Source: Verrucomicrobiota bacterium
GTDB taxonomy: Bacteria; Verrucomicrobiota; Verrucomicrobiia; Limisphaerales; UBA1100
Assembly: GCA_028872685.1 (NCBI GenBank)
Contig: JAPKEI010000132.1
Location: forward strand, 1 to 7,390
Reading direction: 5' to 3'
DNA: 7,390 bases
How positions within the stretch are numbered: the first letter of the stretch is position 1; each line of letters opens with the position of its first letter. A program made the translations under genes and the position numbers. Of the stretch, positions 1 to 5,827 are shown piece after piece. The notes under the pieces are model-generated. The model searched no databases. It was not told the origin of the DNA and saw only the letters and a program-made list of their open reading frames with translations.

Positions 1-116
1 CCTTCAAGCTTGGTTTTCAAATCCGAAGGAAGACGGTTGTAGAGAGCTGAACAATCGGAAAGGATTTTCCGTTGTTCATCGGTTAGCTGTTGCTTGAGCA
101 ATTCCTCTCTAGTCAC
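1..116 (-). CDS. Probable MtfA-like zinc-dependent peptidase, N-terminal fragment
   Basis: This reading frame runs leftward off the window, so only 38 codons are visible. It is too short for ordinary ORF calling. The readable residues include REELLKQQLTDEQRKIL followed by ALYNRLPSDLKTKLE. This resembles the N-terminal region of MtfA/DUF980-type peptidases, where an arginine-rich start leads to a 'P..W..IL....P.Y.RLP..LR..LE' helix pair ahead of the HExxH-containing domain. In Enterobacteria MtfA binds the Mlc repressor and has zinc aminopeptidase activity. The catalytic HExxH would lie outside the window, so activity cannot be judged. The start chosen is GTG at 116-114. The frame stays open back to a stop at 179-177, but no ATG, GTG or TTG occurs in that extension. 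No Shine-Dalgarno site is visible. The gene is divergent from the secreted protein at 223, with 106 bp between them. The family call rests on a short pattern match from memory. Confidence 0.5.
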   Translation of the reverse strand, partial: MTREELLKQQLTDEQRKILSDCSALYNRLPSDLKTKLE

Positions 117-185
117 GCGACAAACATAAAGTCCGGATATGTGCCGAACCAGTCTAAAGCAAGCCTCACGCCTTTCTCAGATATC

Positions 186-215
186 TTGACGAGCCGAATA
201 TTTTCAGCACATCAT
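186..215 (+). promoter_or_regulatory. Candidate sigma70-like promoter for the secreted 526-residue protein
   Basis: A -35-like TTGACG lies at 186-191, a 5 of 6 match to TTGACA. It is followed after 18 bp by CATCAT at 210-215, a 4 of 6 match to TATAAT. The -10 ends only 7 nt before the ATG at 223, so transcription would begin at or beside the start codon. This fits the absence of a Shine-Dalgarno sequence before that ATG. The -10 is weak and this is only a candidate. Confidence 0.3.
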
Positions 216-222
216 AAAAGCG

Positions 223-1803
223 ATGACTCGCTTTGCTTTTATTCTGCCCGCTATTTTTCTGATATCCCCTGCGCTACAGGCAGCACGTCCACCGATGATT
301 ACATTGTCGGCAATGAGCAAAGCCGGGGGAAGTGTGGAAGCGGTCTATATGCTCAACGGGGATATCATTAGCGGCAAGTTTGTGAAATTTGATCCTAAAA
401 TCGGCCTGATCTGGGAAGCTGCCGGCATCAAGCCCGCGCTACAGATTGATCCAGCAGGTATCGATCGAGTGACGTTCAAAGGGCAACCTCCAGCCAAGGC
501 CTCGCGGTCACGCATCCTGCTCAATAGCGGCAATGAGCTGACCGGCAAGATTGAGATTGTTGATGCTGACAAGGTGGTGATCAACAGCTGGTATGCCGGC
601 CGGCTCGAGTTCAAGCGTACCGCCATAAAGGCAATCATTCCTGCAAGAGGGGGAAGCGGGCAAGTCACGTTCAAAGGCCCAAAGTCAGAAAAGGACTGGG
701 TCTTCAGCACCGCCAAGAATGCAGGCGGAAAGAAAGGTGTCCTAAATAACTTCATACCTCCGAAAGCCATCCCGGGTAATTTGCCAAAGAAAAATGTGCC
801 CGGCGGTATGTTCCAATTCAAGGCCAACTCATTTGAAAGCACTGGCTCCGGCGCGATGGTGGGCCGAGAAGTTGAATTTCCGGACAAGTCGATCACTGAA
901 TTTGATCTGGATTGGAAAACACCAACGGGTCGGTCATCCGCATACTTCAACCTGAACGTTAATTTTTTCTCGGACAACCTGAAGTCCGGAAGCAACGGGA
1001 ACTCTTATTCGCTAAAGCTCAGTCAAACGGGTGCTAGCCTGTCCCGCCACGAGATGCAGGATGGTGAGCCTGTTTCAAACCGATTGGGATCAAACGCGCG
1101 GGTCAACCTCACCGGCATCGGATCCCGGGCTCGCTTCTCCTTCCGTGTGGACAGAAAGAAACGGACTTTCATACTGTTTATTAATGGCCAGAAAATTTCC
1201 AACTGGAAGGACAAGGGGGAATTCGCCGGAAAAGGTGCCGGCTTGGTTTTCACTTCCCGCGCCTCCTATCCCGTGAGGATCAGCAACATCAGTATCAAAC
1301 AATGGGACGGCAGCCTGCCGGTGAGTTTCAAGGATACGTTGGGGTCGCCCAAGGAGGACTTTTTGCGCTTGGCCAATGATGATACGATGTCGGGCAGTGT
1401 CATTAGCGTCCGTGAAAATATTATCCATTTGAAAACAATCAGCTTTGGAGACGTAAACGTACCCCTCAACCGCACGGGCTTGATTCAGTTCGCTGGCAAT
1501 AATGCTCCGATAAATGAAAAGCTGCCGAAGGGTGTGGTGACCGCCAAGCTTAAGGGGTACGGTTCATTAACCTTCTCGCTGAAGAGCTGGAAGGATGGGA
1601 AACTGGAAGTTGAAAGTCCGGACTTCGGCACCGCAACCATTGATGGAACCATAGTTGAGTCAATCACCTTCAATCAGAACAAGAAACGTGCTTCAGGTGG
1701 TAATGGGACACTCTCTAAAAAAGAGTTGAAAAAGCAACTTCGCGACAAGGAGAAGGGGAACATCGCCCCAGTGCCTCAGCGTTTCCCAAGACCGAACAAG
1801 TAA
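223..1803 (+). CDS. Secreted protein with 'NGD..G' beta repeats flanking a LamG/jelly-roll-like domain, function unknown
   Basis: The 526-residue product starts with a clear signal peptide: a short basic start, a hydrophobic core at residues 4-18, and likely cleavage after LQA at 18-20. Four related units of about 40-48 residues follow. The first two are at 44-87 (LNGDIISGKF...DRVTFKG) and 99-140 (LNSGNELTGKIEIV...). The third is at 381-425 (ANDDTMSGSVISV...) and a weaker fourth at 437-484. Each has a polar turn, a 'G.I' strand and a closing 'I..F/I' strand. Between pairs two and three, residues about 158-362 look like an all-beta concanavalin/LamG-like sandwich, ending in FILFINGQKISNW and VRISNISIKQWDG. 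That fold is common in carbohydrate-binding or 3-keto-disaccharide-hydrolase-type (DUF1080) proteins. The last 40 residues are lysine-rich and probably disordered. No catalytic residues can be named. The ATG at 223 is chosen because it gives the signal peptide; no Shine-Dalgarno site precedes it. It converges on the protease gene with 19 nt between stops. I recognise the general PVC style but not a named family. Confidence 0.85.
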   Translation: MTRFAFILPAIFLISPALQAARPPMITLSAMSKAGGSVEAVYMLNGDIISGKFVKFDPKIGLIWEAAGIKPALQIDPAGIDRVTFKGQPPAKASRSRILLNSGNELTGKIEIVDADKVVINSWYAGRLEFKRTAIKAIIPARGGSGQVTFKGPKSEKDWVFSTAKNAGGKKGVLNNFIPPKAIPGNLPKKNVPGGMFQFKANSFESTGSGAMVGREVEFPDKSITEFDLDWKTPTGRSSAYFNLNVNFFSDNLKSGSNGNSYSLKLSQTGASLSRHEMQDGEPVSNRLGSNARVNLTGIGSRARFSFRVDRKKRTFILFINGQKISNWKDKGEFAGKGAGLVFTSRASYPVRISNISIKQWDGSLPVSFKDTLGSPKEDFLRLANDDTMSGSVISVRENIIHLKTISFGDVNVPLNRTGLIQFAGNNAPINEKLPKGVVTAKLKGYGSLTFSLKSWKDGKLEVESPDFGTATIDGTIVESITFNQNKKRASGGNGTLSKKELKKQLRDKEKGNIAPVPQRFPRPNK

Positions 1804-1822
1804 GAACGAGGCAAGCCAAGGC

Positions 1823-2788
1823 CTAGCGGATCGGACTTAGCTTTATGGTGATTTCGCGGGAATTCTTCCCCATACGATCAGTGGCACGGAGCTTGATATG
1901 TTGGCCGGGTTGTTTGGCACGGATACGGTTTAATAAATCTTTGGTACGCTCAACGGGTTTGCCGTCGGCGGCCACAATGACGTCCCACTCCTTCAGCCCA
2001 GCCTTGGCGGCGACTCCATTCGCACGGAGCTGACGTACTACCAGGCCGCGCACACCTTTCGGCAACTGAGCAATGAACTTCGGCTCTTGCCCCCACAATT
2101 CCTCAACACCGGTCTGCATTGTTGCGCTGTGTACAGTCTCCTTTTTCTCCAGCAGCCGGCGTAATGATGCTAGCGGAGCCGCATAAGCTATCCCTTGATG
2201 CGCGCCATTGATCGTCATGGCCGCGCTCTGCACGCCGATCAATTCGCCGTGCGCATTAACCCACGGCCCACCTGACGTGCCAATGGGAGATATGGCGGAG
2301 ATGTGAAGAATTTCCCGGAACGCGCCATCATAAAACTCAAACGTCGGGCGATCGCGTGCCACGGTTCCGGATATCATCACATGATGCCGAAAGACCGGCG
2401 CCCCAAACAAATAAACCGGTTGCCCGGCCTTCGTATTGGCTTTGGCCAGGGATAGATGCGGATATGGCTGGTCGCGCGCAGGTAATTTGAGCAATAACAA
2501 ATCATGGGCACGATCCCGCGCAACGAGTTGGATGGGATGACGCCCCAAGGCCGTCGATTGGGCTTCGACCTTTGCTTCATCACCGGGGACCATGTGGTTG
2601 GCGATGAAAACATGCCCTTGTGCATCCACCACACTGCCTGAACCGGCTAAGCGGCCATTCACCAGAATCTCCACCGAGGCTTCTTTCAGTTTCGCATAAA
2701 CAACGGGCTGCGTCTGTGGAGCCGCACAACCGACAACTACACCAAACCACACTGTTATGATAATCGAATAGTCCAAGAATGTTCTCAT
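1823..2788 (-). CDS. HtrA/DegP-like trypsin-family serine protease with PDZ domain, predicted lipoprotein
   Basis: The 321-residue product begins with a hydrophobic segment ending in the lipobox V18-V-G-C21, so it should be lipid-anchored outside the cytoplasmic membrane. The trypsin-like (S1C) domain spans about 28-215. All three catalytic residues are visible: His65 in FIANHMV, Asp96 in AHDLLLLKL, and Ser172 in GTSGGPW, after an oxyanion-type loop. A GSGSVVD motif at 49-55 matches the usual GSG..V start of the fold. A single PDZ domain covers about 225-319, with a GLVV carboxylate-binding-like strand near 244 and a KAGLKEWDVIVAADGKPV core. Family members degrade or sense misfolded envelope proteins. 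The ATG at 2788-2786 overlaps the larB stop by one base (TAATG), so translation is probably coupled to larB. The stop is TAG at 1825-1823. One PDZ and about 320 residues make it shorter than DegP, which has two. It resembles DegS in layout but has a lipid anchor instead of a membrane helix. The substrate is unknown. Confidence 0.92.
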   Translation of the reverse strand: MRTFLDYSIIITVWFGVVVGCAAPQTQPVVYAKLKEASVEILVNGRLAGSGSVVDAQGHVFIANHMVPGDEAKVEAQSTALGRHPIQLVARDRAHDLLLLKLPARDQPYPHLSLAKANTKAGQPVYLFGAPVFRHHVMISGTVARDRPTFEFYDGAFREILHISAISPIGTSGGPWVNAHGELIGVQSAAMTINGAHQGIAYAAPLASLRRLLEKKETVHSATMQTGVEELWGQEPKFIAQLPKGVRGLVVRQLRANGVAAKAGLKEWDVIVAADGKPVERTKDLLNRIRAKQPGQHIKLRATDRMGKNSREITIKLSPIR

Positions 2789-3546
2789 TATGAATTTGCC
2801 ACCAAGGCATTGATTTGGCTGGCGGCGTAGGCGGCGCCGAATCCGTTGTCGATGTTGACGACAGTGACGCCACTGCCGCAGCTATTGAGCATACCGAGTA
2901 AGGCTGCCACACCTTCAAAACTCGCACCGTAGCCGATGCTGGTGGGGACGGCGATGACGGGTTTGTCAACGAGGCCGGCCACCACACTGGGGAGCGCACC
3001 TTCCATGCCGGCGACGACAATCAACACATTTGCCGCGCGGAAATCTTCGGCACACGCAAGGAGGCGGTGCAGTCCGGCGACGCCGACGTCGTGGATGCGC
3101 TGCACGCGATTGCCCATGGCCTCGGCGGTGACGGCGGCTTCCTCGGCTACCGGCAAATCACTGGTGCCGGCGGAGAGGATGGCGATGGTTCCCGCGCGAG
3201 GTTTGGTTTTCTTTTTCTCAATGACCGCGCAGCGGGCAGTCTCGTGATGGACGGTTTTCTTGAATTTCTTTTTTAGAGCCTTGGCGTGATCGGGCGTAAT
3301 GCGGGTGATAAGGACGCGATCGTTTTGCTTGAGAATCTCAGCGGCGATTTTGACGACTTGCACGGGTGTTTTGCCGCTGCCGTAAATGACCTCCGGAAAG
3401 CCCTGCCGCAGGGCGCGATGCTGATCCACCTGCGCGAAGCCGAGGTCGGTGATGGGCGCCGCGCCCAACGCGGCGAGTGCCTTCGCGCGGCTGATTTTTC
3501 CAGCGCGAAATTGATCAAGCAGCTTGGCAGCTTCGTCGGGGGTCAC
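2788..3546 (-). CDS. larB: LarB, nickel-pincer cofactor biosynthesis (pyridinium-3,5-biscarboxylate mononucleotide synthase)
   Basis: The 252-residue product matches LarB closely and at the usual length. LarB carboxylates nicotinic acid adenine dinucleotide at pyridine C5 and cleaves the phosphoanhydride bond, giving pyridinium-3,5-biscarboxylate mononucleotide and AMP. LarE and LarC then add sulfur and nickel to make the cofactor of lactate racemase and relatives. Diagnostic motifs are HRALRQGFPEVIYGSGKTP (43-61), ILSAGTSDLPVAEEAAVTAE (123-142), DVGVAGLHRLL (153-163), VVAGMEGALPSVVAGLVDKP (177-196), PTSIGYGASF (201-210) and NSCGSGVTVVNIDNGFGA (221-238). The C-terminal half is the PurE/AIR-carboxylase-like fold. 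Glu182 and Cys223 sit where I recall the catalytic Glu180 and Cys221 of the Lactiplantibacillus plantarum enzyme. The start is GTG at 3546-3544, 17 nt after the glyQS stop, without a visible Shine-Dalgarno site. The stop overlaps the protease ATG. No larC, larE or lactate racemase gene is in the window, so the client enzyme is unknown. Confidence 0.96.
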   Translation of the reverse strand: MTPDEAAKLLDQFRAGKISRAKALAALGAAPITDLGFAQVDQHRALRQGFPEVIYGSGKTPVQVVKIAAEILKQNDRVLITRITPDHAKALKKKFKKTVHHETARCAVIEKKKTKPRAGTIAILSAGTSDLPVAEEAAVTAEAMGNRVQRIHDVGVAGLHRLLACAEDFRAANVLIVVAGMEGALPSVVAGLVDKPVIAVPTSIGYGASFEGVAALLGMLNSCGSGVTVVNIDNGFGAAYAASQINALVANS

Positions 3547-3563
3547 GCGCTGATTATGCTTGG

Positions 3564-5207
3564 CTACCGAATCTTCTCCAGCAAAAACGCCAGCAGCTCA
3601 CCGATGGGCATCCGCGTTTGCTCCATCGTATCGCGGTCGCGAAGAGTGATGGTGTCTTTGAGTTCGTCGCCTTGTTCTCCGAGAGTATCAAAATCGATGG
3701 TGACGCCGTAAGGTGTGCCGGCTTCGTCTTGGCGGCGGTAGCGGCGGCCGATGGCGCCGCCTTCGTCGTAAAACACCGCCATGTGCGGGCGGAGCAAGGT
3801 GCAGACTTCGCGCGCTTTGGCCACGAGCTCGGGCTTGTTTTTGAGCAGCGGGAACACACCCACTTTGTACGGGGCGATGCGCGGATGAAACTTCATCACA
3901 ACGCGCGTCTCTTCCTTGCCCTTGTCGTTGGTGACGGTCTCCTCGTTGTACGCGTTGCAAATAAAGGCCAACACCGTGCGGTCTGCACCGGCGGCGGGCT
4001 CGATGACGTGCGGCACGTAGCGTTCCTTGGTTTCCTCGTTGAGGATGGTCATATCCTTGCCGCTGCCGGGATACTTCGGCTTGCCGTCTTCACCTTTTTC
4101 CACCACTAGCTTGTCGCCTTCGCGCACGAGCTTGCCCTCCATGTGCGAGCGCAGATCAAAATCGCCGCGATGGGCGATGCCTTCCAACTCGCCAAACTCG
4201 CCTTCCTCGCAAAACGGAAAGGCGTACTCCACATCCGCCGTGCCCACGGAGTAGTGGCTCAGCTCGTCGGCATCGTGGTCGCGCAAAATCAGTTTCGCCG
4301 GATCGATGCCCAGATCCGTGTACCACTTGAAACGCCGGTCGCGCCAGTAGGTGTACCACTTGGGCGATTCATCGGGGTGACAGAAAAACTCCATCTCCAT
4401 CTGCTCAAATTCCCGCGTGCGGAAGGTGAAGTTGCGCGGGGTGATCTCGTTGCGGAAACTCTTGCCCTGTTGCGCGATGCCGAAGGGGATTTTCACGCGG
4501 TTGCTATCCATCACGTTCTTGAAATTCACGAACATCCCCTGCGCCGTCTCCGGCCTCAGGAACGCCTTGTTCTCCTCATCCCGCAACGCGCCCACATACG
4601 TTTCGAACATCAGGTTAAAATCGCGCGGCTCAGTCAGAGTCCCCAGTTCCTTGGTGTCAGGCCCCACCACCTGACTGTGATCTTTAACCGTGGGTAAATC
4701 AGCAATCTCACCTTCCCACTCCAGTTTATCGGCGTACTTTGCCTTCAATCCAAAATACTGCAGGGCACGCGCACTCAGAGCCGCTTGCAAATCATCCGCG
4801 TCACCCGCAGTGGTAATAAAAACCTTGTTGCCCTCATGAGATACCCAGCGGCCTTTAACATGATCATAACGGTAACGCTTTTTACTCTCGCGGCAATCGA
4901 CCATTTGATCTGCAAACAAATCGTAATGACCGGACGTTTTCCACACGCGCGGGTGCATGATAATGCTCGACTCAATGCCCACCATTTGAAATGTGCTGGG
5001 CGTGCCCTCGGGCTGGGCCAACTCGTCGTGTGTGGTAATCATATCGCGCCACCACACCTCCTTGATATTGCGCTTCAGCTCCACTCCAAGGGGGCCGTAA
5101 TCCCACAGGCCGCGCAGCCCGCCGTAGATTTCGGAGGACTGAAACGTAAACCCGCGCCGTTTGCACAACGACACGATGGCATCCATCAATGAATTATCTT
5201 TGGCCAC
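3564..5207 (-). CDS. glyQS: Glycyl-tRNA synthetase, single-chain homodimeric class II type
   Basis: The 547-residue cytoplasmic enzyme charges tRNA-Gly with glycine using ATP (EC 6.1.1.14). It is the one-subunit (alpha2) form shared with eukaryotes, archaea and some bacteria, not the alpha2beta2 glyQ/glyS pair. The N-terminus carries the family hallmark SSEIYGGLRGLWDYGPLGVE (24-43). Class II motif 2 is FRNEITPRNFTFRTREFEQM (251-270), preceded by RPETAQGMFVNFKNV (218-232). Motif 3 with its arginine is GADRTVLAFICNAY (407-420). The C-terminal anticodon-binding domain starts near HPRIAPYKVGVFPL (441-454) and ends complete at residue 547. The first codon is GTG at 5207-5205; an in-frame ATG at 5186-5184 (codon 8) is an alternative start. 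Neither has a clear Shine-Dalgarno site, and no other start exists before the upstream in-frame stop at 5246-5244. It leads the glyQS-larB-protease operon. I see no T-box leader in the 94 bp upstream. The gene is also often called glyS. Confidence 0.98.
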   Translation of the reverse strand: MAKDNSLMDAIVSLCKRRGFTFQSSEIYGGLRGLWDYGPLGVELKRNIKEVWWRDMITTHDELAQPEGTPSTFQMVGIESSIIMHPRVWKTSGHYDLFADQMVDCRESKKRYRYDHVKGRWVSHEGNKVFITTAGDADDLQAALSARALQYFGLKAKYADKLEWEGEIADLPTVKDHSQVVGPDTKELGTLTEPRDFNLMFETYVGALRDEENKAFLRPETAQGMFVNFKNVMDSNRVKIPFGIAQQGKSFRNEITPRNFTFRTREFEQMEMEFFCHPDESPKWYTYWRDRRFKWYTDLGIDPAKLILRDHDADELSHYSVGTADVEYAFPFCEEGEFGELEGIAHRGDFDLRSHMEGKLVREGDKLVVEKGEDGKPKYPGSGKDMTILNEETKERYVPHVIEPAAGADRTVLAFICNAYNEETVTNDKGKEETRVVMKFHPRIAPYKVGVFPLLKNKPELVAKAREVCTLLRPHMAVFYDEGGAIGRRYRRQDEAGTPYGVTIDFDTLGEQGDELKDTITLRDRDTMEQTRMPIGELLAFLLEKIR

Positions 5208-5301
5208 AAGGCGGCGAGTGTATCGGGCAAACCTGCCGAAAAGTCAAGGAAAGCAGGCTGCACGATGGGTATGCCGGAGAAGATGCGGGAGGGGTGAGCG
5301 G

Positions 5302-5715
5302 TTACTTCTTGGCGTTGTGTATGATTTCGCACTTGAGCAACGCCTTTTGCAGTTCAGCAATCTGTGCCTTAGTAAGGGCTGGGTTGTAGTTGAGATTCAA
5401 CTCCGTTAACTGCGTGAGCTTCTCCAGCCTCTTCACATCGATCAGTTGATTGCCATTGAGATGCAGCCCCTTTAACTGCGTGAGCTTCTCCAGACCCTTC
5501 GGGACTTCGTTCAGTTGATTGCCGTAGGGATAACCAGAGAGAAACAGGTCCGTCACCTTCTCCAAGTCCGCCTTGGTGAGTTCGCCTCTGGGCTTGTTAA
5601 TTTCCTTCCGAATCGCTTTCTCAACGATAGGGGCGAAACCCATGCTGCCGTCGAGGCGCACCCCACATCCCCCCACCAATGCCACCGCCGCAATCATCAA
5701 AAGAACCTGCTTCAC
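5302..5715 (-). CDS. Small leucine-rich-repeat lipoprotein
   Basis: The product is 137 residues when started at GTG 5715-5713. That start gives a proper lipoprotein signal: MKQVLLMIAAVALVGGC with lipobox V14-G-G-C17. A longer frame opens with TTG at 5757 but adds only a 14-residue valine/glycine-rich stretch before the signal, so I prefer the shorter form. An AGGGTGG run lies a few bases before this GTG and could serve as a ribosome binding site. After a linker, the mature part holds about three leucine-rich repeats: TDLFLSGYPYGNQL (55-68), GLEKLTQLKGLHLNGNQL (74-91) and LEKLTQLTELNLNYNPALT (97-115). A capping helix, KAQIAELQKALLKC, follows and ends the protein. The protein should sit in the envelope and probably binds another protein, but no partner is indicated. 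It lies 94 nt upstream of glyQS on the same strand, so read-through is possible. I recall very similar mini-LRR lipoproteins as multi-copy families in Verrucomicrobia. Confidence 0.85.
   Translation of the reverse strand: MKQVLLMIAAVALVGGCGVRLDGSMGFAPIVEKAIRKEINKPRGELTKADLEKVTDLFLSGYPYGNQLNEVPKGLEKLTQLKGLHLNGNQLIDVKRLEKLTQLTELNLNYNPALTKAQIAELQKALLKCEIIHNAKK
5406..5493 (-). repeat. Tandem direct repeat inside the LRR gene
   Basis: A 22-base identical segment occurs at 5406-5427 and again at 5472-5493, exactly 66 bases (22 codons) apart. A second shared segment of 13 bases is at 5442-5454 and 5511-5523, 69 bases apart. These encode neighbouring leucine-rich repeats, each containing LEKLTQL. 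Near identity at DNA level, with no synonymous drift, suggests recent duplication or gene conversion of the repeat unit rather than old divergence. Confidence 0.85.
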
Positions 5716-5827
5716 TCCCGCCACCCTACCAACGCCAACTACCGATGCAACCCGCAACCACCCAAAAATTCACAACGCCCCATAAGAATACAACAGCCCC
5801 AACCCAAAGGGTTTACCCGCCAATCGC

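Noticed and set aside
345..995. 216-codon minus-strand frame opposite the secreted repeat protein
   Set aside because: It lies entirely antisense to a gene with a clear signal peptide and repeat structure, and shows no recognisable family.
1804..1822. Possible bidirectional terminator between the convergent stops
   Set aside because: The 19-nt gap contains only a tiny AGGCCT palindrome running into the protease end, with no stable stem and no T-tract.
3618..4697. Long plus-strand open frames opposite glyQS (163 and 184 codons)
   Set aside because: They are antisense shadows of a GC-rich, strongly conserved gene. Their translations show no domain and no start context.
5208..5301. Possible T-box or other leader regulating glyQS
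   Set aside because: No T-box consensus, specifier stem or terminator/antiterminator pair is visible. The only hairpin (GGCA...TGCC) is four to five base pairs.
5716..5765. G-rich minus strand upstream of the LRR gene that might form a G-quadruplex
   Set aside because: There are only four GGG runs with very uneven loops (one over 20 nt), so a stable canonical quadruplex is unlikely.
5801..5813. Hairpin AACCC-AAA-GGGTT located 14 nt after the stop of the SGNH-like gene
   Set aside because: The stem is only 5 bp and no T-rich tract follows on the minus strand, so it does not meet the pattern of an intrinsic terminator.
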